A DNA stretch of 64,000 nucleotides from Kosakonia sp. SMBL-WEM22 (GTDB taxonomy: Bacteria > Pseudomonadota > Gammaproteobacteria > Enterobacterales > Enterobacteriaceae), in the NCBI RefSeq assembly GCF_014490785.1, contig NZ_CP051488.1, forward strand, positions 248,001-312,000. Direction: 5' to 3'. Below are positions 37,956 through 46,939 of this stretch, in pieces. The notes beneath the pieces were generated by a model that was given only the letters and a program-made list of their open reading frames with translations, was not told the origin of the DNA and made no database searches. A program made the position numbers and the translations under genes. Numbering within the stretch: the stretch's first letter is position 1; each line of letters begins with the position of its first letter.

Positions 37956-39464
37956 GTGCTGAAATTCTTGCGCTACGGCACCGGGCACCTGCTGGAGATG
38001 CAGCTCTCCCTGAGCGGCAAAACGCTGCAGATCACCGGCTACCAGCGTGACCGCCTGCACCGGGAGACGCACCGCACGATGGGCGCGCTGGAGCTGGAGA
38101 CGCACTACGACATGGCCGGGCGCATCACGCACCGGCGCTGCACCGACAACCTGCGCGACCGCCTGGTCTCCGAGCGCCGCTACCAGTGGGACCGCGCGGA
38201 CCAGATAATCCGCCGCATGTACACCGACGGCGCGCCGTCCACCCCGGCAGAGAAGTACCGTCAGTCCCTGTGGGGCTACGACGCGGCAGGGCGCATGACG
38301 CAGAGCCTGCAGCCGGAAGTGGAGGAGCGTTTCTGGTATGACGCGGCGGACAACCGTACCACCCCGGATTTACAACCGGTATGGAACAACCTGCTGAAAC
38401 GTCTGGACGGCGTCAGCCGTGAGTACGACGGTTTCGGGCGTATGACCGTGCGCCACGACACGCACCGGAGAGTGACGCAGCGCTTCAGCTACGATGACGA
38501 ACACCGCATCAGCCGGGTGGAAATCGACGGTGACGCGGAGTTCACAAAAGCAGAATACCGCTACGACGCGCCAGGCCGCCGTACGGAGAAACAGGTGTGG
38601 CGACGCCATGCCCGTAAACCGGAACGCACGCAGTACGCCTGGTCCGGCCTGCAGATGGTGGGTGAAACCAGCGACAGTCACCCGGACGCAGCGGTGCAGT
38701 ATATCTACACCGAAAACAGCTATGAACCGCTGGCGCGTGTTGACAGCCATGGGCAGCATGCGGAGATCTTCTGGTACCACACGGAACTGAACGGCCTGCC
38801 GGAGAGCGTGACCGACAGCAACGGCGACACCGTCTGGCGCGGGACTTCCTCCGCCTGGGGCCGCAGCCTGCGCGAGAGCACACCGGTAAACTGGGATACC
38901 CCGCAGAACCTGCGCTTCCAGGGCCAGTACCTGGACCGCGAAACGGGCCTGCACTACAATACTTTCCGTTACTACGACCCGGCGGGCGGGTGTTACACCC
39001 AGATGGACCCGATTGGTTTGCTGGGCGGGCTGAACACTTATACCTATGTGGTTGATCCGCTGGGGTGGGTGGATCCGCTGGGTTTAAGTTGTATAAAATG
39101 GAATGATAAAGCTCAACGGTTCCAGGGGGCAAATGGTCGATTTATTTCTAGGGCTGAAGCGGCTAAGACGATAAGAATTAACCCGCAAAAACAAGCGGGT
39201 CATATTCAGGGTACTCCTCAATATAAAAATAGATTAAAGCAGGGGAAACCAACGTCAGCATTTGACAGTCAAGCCGATGTTGATAAATTAGTTCGTGACA
39301 CATTAGAACGCGGGAATCCAGTCCCCAATCAACCGGGTAAGTTTGATTTGGAAACAGGTAGCCCTATTGGAACTGGTCCTAATGGAGGTTCACAAACTAA
39401 AGTCAGGGTTCATGTTGATTCCAAAGGCGAAGCTCATGGGCATCCTGCCGGAAGGGAGCTTTGA
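37956..39464 (+). CDS. Displaced rhs tip, module 6: Ntox50-like RNase
   Basis: Core homology begins at about 37914 (CCTTAAGCAACCTCAG); the open frame starts at GTG 37956 and holds about 375 core residues to VDPLGWVDPLGL. The tip reads KQAGHIQGTPQYKNRLKQGK, IGTGPNGGSQTKVRVHVDSKG and HGHPAGREL. This matches my memory of the Ntox50 group (HI-GT-Y start, C-terminal His-rich end), predicted BECR-fold RNases. The immunity gene follows at once. Confidence 0.7.
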   Translation: MLKFLRYGTGHLLEMQLSLSGKTLQITGYQRDRLHRETHRTMGALELETHYDMAGRITHRRCTDNLRDRLVSERRYQWDRADQIIRRMYTDGAPSTPAEKYRQSLWGYDAAGRMTQSLQPEVEERFWYDAADNRTTPDLQPVWNNLLKRLDGVSREYDGFGRMTVRHDTHRRVTQRFSYDDEHRISRVEIDGDAEFTKAEYRYDAPGRRTEKQVWRRHARKPERTQYAWSGLQMVGETSDSHPDAAVQYIYTENSYEPLARVDSHGQHAEIFWYHTELNGLPESVTDSNGDTVWRGTSSAWGRSLRESTPVNWDTPQNLRFQGQYLDRETGLHYNTFRYYDPAGGCYTQMDPIGLLGGLNTYTYVVDPLGWVDPLGLSCIKWNDKAQRFQGANGRFISRAEAAKTIRINPQKQAGHIQGTPQYKNRLKQGKPTSAFDSQADVDKLVRDTLERGNPVPNQPGKFDLETGSPIGTGPNGGSQTKVRVHVDSKGEAHGHPAGREL

Positions 39465-39469
39465 TTTTC

Positions 39470-39934
39470 ATGACTATACAAAGAGAAAAGATTTTATCTG
39501 ATATTTATAAAGCATATGGTGACTTAAGTAGCCCGAATTTCAATTTTGTGATGGAATCATATAACTCTCTGAAGTATAAAGAAATATTGAGTGATATTTA
39601 TTCTTTATTCAAAGTTAAAGATCATACTGATTTAAATTATGATGTGTGTGTTTCATTAGAGCTTGAGTATTTAAAAAAACCAATTTATTTATATTTGTCT
39701 TTAGTGTCAACATATGCTTTCGTATTCTACGAAGGAAAAGTTATTGATTGTAATGATGATGTTTATCAGGCACTTCCTGGTCTGGCAAATATATTGAATT
39801 CTCATGGTTTTGTTCTGATGGATAAAGAAAATCTTTTGTGCGAATTTGATATGGATGTAACCCACTTTGATGCCGAAGATAAAAAGGCATCGATTCTTGG
39901 ACTATTGTTCTCATTTGGTTTGTCAGTCGATTAA
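39470..39934 (+). CDS. Immunity protein, module 6
   Basis: 154 residues from ATG 39470, about 10 bases after GGGAG; a TTG at 39461 overlapping the toxin stop is possible but too close to the ribosome site. It has a helical N-terminus (REKILSDIYKAYGDL) and a strand-rich middle (LKKPIYLYLSLVSTYAFVFYEGK). The family is not recognised. Confidence 0.65.
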   Translation: MTIQREKILSDIYKAYGDLSSPNFNFVMESYNSLKYKEILSDIYSLFKVKDHTDLNYDVCVSLELEYLKKPIYLYLSLVSTYAFVFYEGKVIDCNDDVYQALPGLANILNSHGFVLMDKENLLCEFDMDVTHFDAEDKKASILGLLFSFGLSVD

Positions 39935-39942
39935 GATTAAAC

Positions 39943-39967
39943 GCCGGAAAATATTCCCGGCTTTTTT
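39943..39967. terminator. Module-end hairpin, module 6
   Basis: GCCGG / CCGGC stem with an A-rich loop and a T6 tail; the short stem makes it weaker than the later module-end hairpins. Confidence 0.6.
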
Positions 39968-39980
39968 ATTATTTAACCAT

Positions 39981-40309
39981 TCAGGTCCCGCCTTGGGTTC
40001 TGCCTCGCTTAATAACCGGGATATCCCTAGTATGATCCAGCGCGCCTGGAATTTTTTTCAGCCACGCGTTCACCTTCTGCTTATTAATGCGCGTAACGCT
40101 CATCCCTTTAATACAGCCAAAGAGTTCACGGGTGAGCTGCGGTGTGATAATAATAAGGTCCCGCATAACCCGGATCTTGACTGACATCCCGTCAATAAAT
40201 CTGGCCCGTGCCATCCATGCGTCGTGTAAACGGAGCGAACTACAGTCAGCGTAAGAATAGAACTCACAATGAGCAGATCCGGCAGTGTGTTGGAAGCGTG
40301 TTCAGCCAT
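39981..40309 (-). pseudogene. SymE-like gene remnant (type C), frameshifted
   Basis: The start would be ATG 40309 (MAEHASNTLPD). The body in another frame reads ARARFIDGMSVKIRVMRDL, which aligns with the SymE core (LKGQWLEAAGF...VKVMEGC). SymE is an SOS-linked toxin with an AbrB-like fold. The first frame runs on to a stop near 40100 without joining the body, so at least one indel is present. Near-copies lie at 45514 and 57271. Confidence 0.6.
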
Positions 40310-40500
40310 GATTAACTCCCTGCGATAGTGGATTGTGATAATCGGCTGGCATGTTGCAGGTGTATCCATTTCATATTAAGGATGGCACTTAGGTGGTGCC
40401 AGTAACGACTTCCTGGTGAAAAAGGCATCTGACACGCCTGAATCACTTCCTCTTCTCACCGAATAACCGCGCCACTTGCTGCAGGGTTTAGACGGGATGA
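40310..40500. repeat. Inter-module spacer repeat, copy 1
   Basis: This stretch joins a SymE-like 5' end to an rhs scrap. It contains GTATCCATTTC.TATTAAGGATG and CACTTGCTGCAGGGTTTAGAC. Its last 100 bases look like strongly diverged rhs core. Similar copies are at 45843, 47738, 50687 and 54123, and a shortened one at 57599. Confidence 0.7.
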
Positions 40501-40625
40501 GCCGGGAGTATATAGATTCCGGGCGTGGTTTCGCCACGACTCGCTGCGGAGTGTGACGCAGCGCTTCAGTTACACACCCTGCCCGCAAACCGGAGCGCAC
40601 GCAGTACGCCCGGTCCGGCCTTCAG

Positions 40626-41468
40626 ATGGTGTGCGAAACCAGCGACAGCCACCCGGACGCGGCGGTGCAGTATATCCGCACCGAAAACAGTTATGAGCCG
40701 CTGGCGCGCGTCGACAGCCACGGTGAGCACGCGGACATCTTCTGGTACCACACGGAACTGAACGGCCTGCCGGACAGCGTGACCGACAGCAACGGCGACA
40801 CCGTCTGGCGTGGGGCTTCCACCGCCTGGGGCCGCAGCCTGCGGGAGAGTACACCGGTAACCTGGGACACCCCGCAGAACCTGCGCTTCCAGGGCCAGTA
40901 CCTGGACCTGGACCGCGAAACGGGCCTGCACTACAACACCTTCCGCTACTACGACCCGGCGGGCGGATGTTACACCCAGATGGACCCGATTGGTCTGGCA
41001 GGCGGTATAAACTTATATACTTGTGTATTAAACCCTTTAATTCATTTAGATCCGTTAGGCTTAAACGGATGTGATATTTCCTTTGGACAAAAAAGGATTA
41101 GTGCGAATTTCAGAGATGTAGGCTCTGATGCTCCTGACTATATTCGTGGAAGGAGCATTTATGATGTGGCTAACGATTTGAGAACCGGAAAACTTCATCC
41201 TGACCAACTACCGGTTAGCTATTTTGTGCATCCAGAAACAGGCCAGAAAATAGCTGAAAGTAATAGAACACTGGCGGCACTTTCTGCTGCGGATATGAGG
41301 CCAACAATTTTACATGAAGTACCCGTTACTAATATTTTATTAGCTCGCTTAGAGGAAGCCCCACTAAGATCTCGAGGCGAAGTATTTTCCATGCCGGGGT
41401 CTTCTATTCCCATTACGCCGGGCCCAAAAAACAATACGATTTTAGATATTATAAGGTTAGTAAAATGA
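40626..41468 (+). CDS. Displaced rhs tip, module 7: ParB-like nuclease, second copy
   Basis: A decayed core scrap runs from about 40500; the open frame starts at ATG 40626. It is nearly identical to the module 4 tip, with two visible changes: a 6-base duplication giving YLDLDRETG in the core, and a Tyr-to-Cys change (NLYTCVLNP) in the junction. The DPIGLAGG motif and the whole ParB-like tip are intact, ending in the ATGA overlap. Confidence 0.7.
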   Translation: MVCETSDSHPDAAVQYIRTENSYEPLARVDSHGEHADIFWYHTELNGLPDSVTDSNGDTVWRGASTAWGRSLRESTPVTWDTPQNLRFQGQYLDLDRETGLHYNTFRYYDPAGGCYTQMDPIGLAGGINLYTCVLNPLIHLDPLGLNGCDISFGQKRISANFRDVGSDAPDYIRGRSIYDVANDLRTGKLHPDQLPVSYFVHPETGQKIAESNRTLAALSAADMRPTILHEVPVTNILLARLEEAPLRSRGEVFSMPGSSIPITPGPKNNTILDIIRLVK

Positions 41469-42193
41469 AAAACACTCTTAAGATGGTGGAGTCCTCTTGG
41501 AAAATGGAAAGTGTTACTGAGCCATTTTTTAATTATGACGATAAAGGATTAGAGGTTTACTTTATGGTTTTTATGGGGGAAGATGTTAGAAATCAAGACT
41601 TAAATGCATATATGTCACAAAACAGTTTAATTTCTCAGGATGATATCCCTGATGAAAACTATAATAATTCTGGATACAGGGTGGCGCACATTATTTTTCG
41701 TTCTTTTAGTGAATTTTATTTCTCTGATAACTCATCAGGTTTATCTTTGTATGAGAAAAGTTCCGATCTTATTCCCGGTTTTTATGAGGAAATAGATGAG
41801 AAAAAAGAGAGGGGTAGGTTATGTATTTATAGGCCACGATCTTTTCGTATCAATAAAAGGCGGCCATTATATAGAGAAGCTTACTACTTTATAAAAACAG
41901 AAAATATAAATTTTTTTCTTTTTATAAAGCTTGAATTCAATAAATTGATGTATAAATCATTCTTTGTAAACGTATCGATCTAGAGAAATAATGTAGAGAC
42001 TTTTTAGCACTATAAAAATGGGGTTTAAGTCGAACAGCGTGACCGGCAGCAACGGCGACACCATCCGGGCCGCAGTCTGCACGAGAGCACACCGGTAACC
42101 TGGGACACCCCGCAAAACCTGCGCTTCCAGGGCCAGTACCTGGACCGTGAAACGGGCCTGCATTACAACACCTTCCGCTACTACGACCCGGCG
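40734..42193 (+). repeat. Copy 2 of the duplicated 1.45-kb block
   Basis: Near-identical to 34220-35672. It differs by the 6-base insertion near 40910, an extra G near 41812 and a few substitutions. Confidence 0.9.
41465..41894 (+). pseudogene. Immunity gene of module 7, frameshifted near its end
   Basis: Same sequence as the module 4 immunity gene except for one added G (GAGAGGGGTAGG near 41812). From residue about 117 the frame is lost, replacing GYVFIGHDLFVSIKGG with unrelated sequence that runs to 41983. Module 4 still encodes the intact protein, so selection here may be relaxed. Confidence 0.8.
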
Positions 42194-42211
42194 GCCGGGT
42201 GTTACACGCAG

Positions 42212-42643
42212 ATGGACCCGATTGGTCTAAGAGGTGGGTTAAACCTGTATGCTTATGCGCCGAATCCGTTAAACTGGATCGATCCGCTGGGTTTAACCTG
42301 TAAGTTAACAAATCAACAGTTTAAGAATAAGCTTAAAAGAATTAAAAATCAGACTGCCGCAGGTGGTAATCGGGGAATAACCGGCGTTGTATCACAAAAT
42401 GATGCGTTTAGATTAGGTGAAGTATTTGTAGGTCCTAATTATAGAGTTATGTCCAACGGTAAAGGGTTTGTGTCAGAAGATGGTTTGAGAACTTTCAGAT
42501 TCCCTGCTGATAAGAGGGGATTTGATCGTGTTAACGGCCGCCCATGGTCGAAGACAGGAAAACAAGTGAATTTTGAAACCAAAAATGGGGATGGTGATGT
42601 TATTGCCAATGTTCATTTAGATGTAGAGAATTTTCGGATATGA
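42212..42643 (+). CDS. Displaced rhs tip, module 8: putative nuclease paired with Imm8
   Basis: A core scrap from about 42032 (same breakpoint as module 5) leads to DPIGLRGGLNLYAYAPNPLNWIDPLGL. The about 115-residue tip ends WSKTGKQVNFETKNGDGD and ANVHLDVENF. The module 12 tip shares KTGKQxNFExK and NVHxxVE, and both have an Imm8-type partner, so they are diverged members of one toxin family. I do not know a fold name for it; a nuclease is a guess. Confidence 0.65.
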   Translation: MDPIGLRGGLNLYAYAPNPLNWIDPLGLTCKLTNQQFKNKLKRIKNQTAAGGNRGITGVVSQNDAFRLGEVFVGPNYRVMSNGKGFVSEDGLRTFRFPADKRGFDRVNGRPWSKTGKQVNFETKNGDGDVIANVHLDVENFRI

Positions 42644-43017
42644 AAAAAAATAAACCACAACTTATTTTATACGATATGTCTTCAACAATGTTCGATCCGC
42701 TTAGTGAGTGGGAACCTTCTTCTCTTGAAGATACATATGTAGCCATTGATTTATGCATTGGTATGAATGATGGTGAAAAAGGGAGCAATTATTTTTATGT
42801 AAAAATTGCCACCCCAGAAGCCTTGAGGAAGCGATCAAAGGATTTCCTCATATCTGACAATAGAGTTATTGTAATTGATTATTTTGATTATTATTTAATT
42901 AGGAAAGTAATCGAAGATATTCTAAAGAAATGTTCAAGAGAAAACTGGGACGAATCTTGTCTTGTATTACAACGCTATTTTTCATGGGAATATGAAGATT
43001 ATAACTATGAAAAGTAG
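42640..43017 (+). CDS. Imm8-family immunity protein, module 8
   Basis: 125 residues with an ATGA overlap. The Imm8 pattern is visible: YVAIDLCIGMNDGEKGSNYF, VKIATPEALRKRS and the C-terminal LQRYFSWEYEDYNYE. The module 12 immunity protein has the same layout. Confidence 0.75.
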   Translation: MKKNKPQLILYDMSSTMFDPLSEWEPSSLEDTYVAIDLCIGMNDGEKGSNYFYVKIATPEALRKRSKDFLISDNRVIVIDYFDYYLIRKVIEDILKKCSRENWDESCLVLQRYFSWEYEDYNYEK

Positions 43018-43094
43018 ATGGCTAATTCTTTGAAGGTTTAAATTTTATATGTTGCTGTAATATCAGTAAAATAACTGCCAAAGTTGACTGAATA

Positions 43095-43130
43095 AAAAGT
43101 CGGGAGATTGATTTAATCTTTCCGTCTTTT
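43095..43130. terminator. Module-end hairpin, module 8
   Basis: Imperfect stem AGTCGGGAGATT / AATCTTTCCGTCT with a T tail, in the position of the other module-end hairpins. Confidence 0.55.
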
Positions 43131-43146
43131 TATTATTTGATCCCCG

Positions 43147-43217
43147 TTAAATTCCGCCTTCGATCCTTTCGCGCTTAATCACAGTAATATCCCGACATAA
43201 TTCAGCGCTCCTGGAAA
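43147..43217 (-). pseudogene. C-terminal scrap of a type C SymE-like gene
   Basis: Reads about 23 codons ending DITVIKRERIEGGI on the minus strand, the same tail as the gene at 45514. It is cut off by the rhs scrap starting at about 43216. Confidence 0.6.
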
Positions 43218-43248
43218 CTACGACCCGGCGGGCGGGTGTTACACCCAG

Positions 43249-43673
43249 ATGGACCCGATACGGCTCCTGGGCGGGCTGAATACGTATACCTATGTGGTTG
43301 ATCCGCTGGTGTGGGTGGATCCGTTGGGACTCTTGCCTTGCGCGAAAAAAATCCATGCACTGAGAACTGGTGGGAAAAATACTATTGTCGAGTTAGGACA
43401 AAAGCGGAAGCGGATGAGTTGTTACACGCTGCATTTCCCGGTTATCAGAAGGTTAAAGGAGTTGGGCCGCAAGATGCCATTGGTGTGCGAAAGAAAAGAA
43501 AAATGGACCGTTTTAAAGAGGGCGGTGCTTATCATAAAGATTATGCAATTGATCCTAATACGGGAAGAGTAAGAGGCCATGCACCTAGTGATGATCATGG
43601 CACATATCCACACATAAACATTAAACGTACAGACGGTGTTAAAGTCGTAATTAATATTACAGGTGGTTTATGA
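43249..43673 (+). pseudogene. Displaced rhs tip, module 9: unrecognised toxin, frameshifted
   Basis: The core scrap is only about 90 bp. The junction reads DPIRLLGGLNTYTYVVDPLVWVDPLGL, so the conserved Gly of DPIG is Arg. The first frame gives the tip start KKIHALRTGGKNTIVE; after one missing base near 43391 the second frame continues RTKAEADELLHAAFPGYQKV, GGAYHKDYAIDPNTGRVRGH and PHINIKRTDGVKVVIN. I cannot name the family; the end pattern is highly structured and probably catalytic. Confidence 0.6.
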
Positions 43674-43980
43674 TTAATGATAAAAATTTAATGGAAAAAA
43701 TCGAGAAAGGGCAGCAAGTAGGACAGCGCTTTTCATTTTCACACAATGGAAAGGTATTCTGGTCTTCAGTTGGAATTCAAAAGTGAAAGGGGAATATAAG
43801 GTTTTTGTAGATGAGATCCTAGATGAAAATATGGATGCGGAAGACTATGAACGAGAAGAGATAATTTCTTTCGAATCTATTGAGGCTGCTTTTGAATTCA
43901 TACAAAACAGCACTCATGCAGATCTCAAAAAACTAGCACCATGTAAAGGTCAAAAAATATTCAATCCACGATTTAATTAA
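43670..43980 (+). pseudogene. Immunity gene of module 9, frameshifted
   Basis: ATG 43670 overlaps the toxin stop (ATGA). The frame gives about 38 residues ending SVGIQK, then stops. Adding one A to the run at 43779-43782 joins it to KGEYKVFVDEILDENMDAED, which runs to 43980, for about 103 residues in all. Both partners of this module are therefore broken. Confidence 0.65.
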
Positions 43981-44078
43981 ATAATTAAGCATTGCTTTAG
44001 TATATTTTACTGGCCTGTAATTTAAAAGAATTTAGAGCATATAAGATAAATAGGTTTGAGCGCCACAGCGATAAACAG

Positions 44079-44936
44079 GTGTGGCGACGCCATGTCCGGA
44101 AACCGGAACGCACGCAGTATGCCTGGTCCGGCCTGCAGATGGTCGGAGAAACCAGCGACAACCACCCGGACGCGGCGGTGCAGTATATCTACACCGAAAA
44201 CAGCTATGAACCGCTGGCGCGCGTCGACAGCCACGGTGAGCACGCGGATATCTTCTGGTACCACACCGAACTGAACGGCCTGCCGGACAGCGTGACCGAC
44301 AGCAACGGCGACACCGTCTGGCGCGGCGCATCTAGCGCCTGGGGCCGCAGCCTGCGCGAGAGCGCGCCGGTCGAGTGGGACACCCCGCAGAACCTGCGCT
44401 TCCAGGGCCAGTACCTGGACCGCGAAACGGGCCTGCACTACAATACTTTCCGTTACTACGACCCGGCGGGCGGGTGTTATACGCAGATGGACCCGATAGG
44501 GCTGAATGGAGGTATCAACCTCTATCAATATGCGCCTAATCCGCTGGGGTGGATAGATCCGCTAGGGCTTAAATGTGGTTTAGCCAAACAAGGCGAAGAT
44601 TTATATGTGGGTACATATGGTCAGGTAAGAGGAGGCAATCTTAAATCCGGCCTTAATTCAACTCATACTCCTCATCATGCAATTCAAAATGCTGCTAGCC
44701 CGACAACGCATAGTAAAGATATCACTATTAATTTACGGAAAGATCTTCATGAATTAACATGGACTTTTAAAAAACCGATGGTTCCCGGATTAACTAATCG
44801 TGAATATCTGGCAAGGGATATTGTGGATCTGCGTAAAATTCTTAAGGATGCAGGTTATGAACAAACGGTAATTAATCGACAACTAAATGAGTTGATTCGG
44901 CAGAATAAAGAGCTATGGAAAACGCTGGAGATTTGA
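44079..44936 (+). CDS. Displaced rhs tip, module 10: putative PHH-type HNH-like nuclease
   Basis: Core homology from about 44059 (AAACAGGTGTGGCGACG). The junction is DPIGLNGGINLYQYAPNPLGWIDPLGL. The tip (about 120 residues) has LNSTHTPHHAIQNAASPTTH, INLRKDLHELTWTF and a helical end. The paired His and following Asn/His spacing suggest an HNH-like nuclease; this is an inference. The frame is intact. Confidence 0.6.
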   Translation: MWRRHVRKPERTQYAWSGLQMVGETSDNHPDAAVQYIYTENSYEPLARVDSHGEHADIFWYHTELNGLPDSVTDSNGDTVWRGASSAWGRSLRESAPVEWDTPQNLRFQGQYLDRETGLHYNTFRYYDPAGGCYTQMDPIGLNGGINLYQYAPNPLGWIDPLGLKCGLAKQGEDLYVGTYGQVRGGNLKSGLNSTHTPHHAIQNAASPTTHSKDITINLRKDLHELTWTFKKPMVPGLTNREYLARDIVDLRKILKDAGYEQTVINRQLNELIRQNKELWKTLEI

Positions 44937-44938
44937 AT

Positions 44939-45460
44939 ATGGATAAAGATGAAGCGTTGCAGTTTTTATCAGAGCACCAACCGATGCCGCCTGATCAGCT
45001 TCTGACACAGGATCTTATTAATAAATATGATGAAGTTAGACGATTTTTTATTGAACATCCGGCTAAAGAAGCTATATCCCTATTTATGAAATCTTATGGG
45101 GACGGGGATGGTTGGGGGGTATATCAATTAGTTGAGGATGTTTTTATAAGTGTGATAGTGATGATGTTATAATATCTATTTCAAATATACTTGAAAATCC
45201 TCTTATAACTAAAGGTGTCAGATATTGGGTAACTCAACTTGCAGCTTCATTTTTATAAGTGTGATAGTGATGATGTTATAATATCTATTTCAAATATACT
45301 TGAAAATCCTCTTATAACTAAAGGTGTCAGATATTGGGTAACTCAACTTGCAGCTTCATTCCCTGATAAAAAACTAATTAATGGCTTAAATATATCATTA
45401 TCATCAGATGATGGTGATATTTATGAGGCAGCAGTAATTGCTCTTGATATAATTAAATAA
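44939..45460 (+). pseudogene. Immunity gene of module 10, disrupted
   Basis: ATG 44939 follows the toxin stop by 2 bases. The first frame reads MDKDEALQFLSEHQPM to LVEDVF and then stops at 45172. The second half, YKCDSDDVIISISNILENPL to the end at 45460, is in another frame. Two lesions are visible: one missing T in the run at 45141-45145, and a 109-bp tandem duplication. Repaired, the protein would be about 137 residues with a HEAT-like helical end. Confidence 0.65.
45141..45358 (+). repeat. 109-bp perfect-looking tandem duplication
   Basis: 45141-45249 is repeated as 45250-45358 (TTTTTATAAGTGTGATAG ... CAACTTGCAGCTTCA). It lies inside the module 10 immunity gene; 109 is not a multiple of three. 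Confidence 0.9.
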
Positions 45461-45463
45461 ATA

Positions 45464-45499
45464 AAAAGCCGGGAAGGTTATCAAATCTTCCCGGCTTTT
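45464..45499. terminator. Module-end bidirectional terminator, module 10
   Basis: 9-bp stem GCCGGGAAG / CTTCCCGGC flanked by AAAA and TTTT, between the plus-strand module and the minus-strand SymE-like gene. Confidence 0.85.
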
Positions 45500-45513
45500 A
45501 TTATTTTAACCAG

Positions 45514-45842
45514 TTAAATCCCGCCTTCGATCCTGTCGCGCTTAATCACCGGAATATCCCCGGTATCGTTCAGCGCCCCCGGAAATGTCTTTAACCACTG
45601 CGCCACCTTCTGCTTATTAATACGGGTGACGCTCATCCCTTCAATACAGCCAAAGAGTTCGCGGGTGTGTTGCGGTGTGATAATAATACAGTCCCGCATA
45701 ACCCGGATCTTGACGGGCATCCCGTCAATAAACCCGGCCCGTGACATCCATGCGCCGTGTAAACGGAGCGAATGACAGTCTACTTAAGAATAGAACTCAC
45801 AGTGAGCAGATCCGGCAGTGTGTTAGAAGCGTGTTCAGCCAT
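45514..45842 (-). pseudogene. SymE-like gene (type C), frameshifted
   Basis: ATG 45842 opens MAEHASNTLPDLLTVSSILK and stops; the body in another frame reads SRAGFIDGMPVKIRVMRDCI and IEGMSVTRINKQKVAQWLK to 45514. The FIDGMPVKIRV-DCIIITPQ segment corresponds to the AbrB-like SymE core. Span 329 nt, not a multiple of three. Confidence 0.65.
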
Positions 45843-46025
45843 GATCAACTCCCTGCGATAGTGGATTGTGATAATCGGCTGGCATGTTGCAGGTGTATCC
45901 ATTTCATATTAAGGATGGCACTTAGGTGGTGCCAGTAACGACTTCCTGGTGAAAAAGGCATCTGACACGCCTGAATCACTTCCTCTTCTCACCGAATAAC
46001 CGCGCCACTTGCTGCAGGGTTTAGA
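45843..46025. repeat. Inter-module spacer repeat, copy 2
   Basis: Nearly identical to 40310-40500, including the downstream rhs scrap breakpoint. Confidence 0.75.
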
Positions 46026-46158
46026 CGGGATGAGCCGGGAGTATATAGATTCCGGGCGTGGTTTCGCCACGACTCGCTGCGGAGTGTGACGCAGCGCTTC
46101 AGTTACACACCCTGCCCGCAAACCGGAGCGCACGCAGTACGCCTGGTCCGGCCTGCAG

Positions 46159-46938
46159 ATGGTGGGTGAGACCAGCGACAGTCACCCGGACGCGGCGGTG
46201 CAGTATATCTACACCGAAAACAGCTATGAACCGCTGGCGCGTGTTGACAGCCATGGGCAGCATGCGGAGATCTTCTGGTACCACACGGAACTGAACGGCC
46301 TGCCGGAGAGCGTGACCGACAGCAACGGCGAGACCGTCTGGCGCGGGACTTCCTCCGCCTGGGGCCGCAGCCTGCGCGAGAGCACACCGGTAAACTGGGA
46401 CACCCCGCAGAACCTGCGCTTCCAGGGCCAGTACCTGGACCGCGAAACGGGCCTGCACTACAATACTTTCCGTTACTACGACCCGGCGGGCGGGTGTTAT
46501 ACGCAGATGGACCCGATAGGGCTGGCGGGAGGGATAAACCTCTATCAGTATGCGCCTAATCCGCTGTCATGGATCGATCCTCTCGGATTAAAAATTGTTA
46601 CTGTATACCATTATACTGATCAGAGTGGATATAATGGAATTTCTTCTCAGAAACCCTATAAATTTAAAGCACCCAGTCCAATTAAAGGTCATCCAAGAGG
46701 TATATATGTGACGACCAAATCACCGGAGGATTTAGGTAAAACACCAAATGGATTTAAAAAATTGGGATTGACATCAACTAAATCCACACACTTCTTTGAA
46801 TTTCAGATAGATGATTCTAAACTGAAACCTATTAGAGGAGATCGAGGCGAGTTTATCCGATATATTGAGGGAGATTTAGACCTTGATAGAGATAGCGTTT
46901 CCAGGCATGGGAAAACGCCAAAGTGTGGGGGGAAATAA
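46159..46938 (+). CDS. Displaced rhs tip, module 11: HYD1-type ADP-ribosyltransferase
   Basis: The core scrap starts at about 46025; the open frame begins at ATG 46159. The junction is DPIGLAGGINLYQYAPNPLSWIDPLGL. The tip begins VTVYHYTDQSGYNGISSQ and continues RGIYVTTKSPEDLG and STHFFEFQI. The HYTD...GI start and Y-TT segment match the HYD1 signature of ADP-ribosyltransferase tips. Intact, with the immunity start 2 bases past the stop. Confidence 0.75.
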   Translation: MVGETSDSHPDAAVQYIYTENSYEPLARVDSHGQHAEIFWYHTELNGLPESVTDSNGETVWRGTSSAWGRSLRESTPVNWDTPQNLRFQGQYLDRETGLHYNTFRYYDPAGGCYTQMDPIGLAGGINLYQYAPNPLSWIDPLGLKIVTVYHYTDQSGYNGISSQKPYKFKAPSPIKGHPRGIYVTTKSPEDLGKTPNGFKKLGLTSTKSTHFFEFQIDDSKLKPIRGDRGEFIRYIEGDLDLDRDSVSRHGKTPKCGGK

Positions 46939-46939
46939 G

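Noticed and set aside
40383..40600. Small minus-strand frame of 74 codons repeated at 45909-46133 and similar ones in other spacers
   Set aside because: It spans the spacer and the decayed rhs core, has no domain or ribosome site, and its repetition is explained by the spacer repeat.
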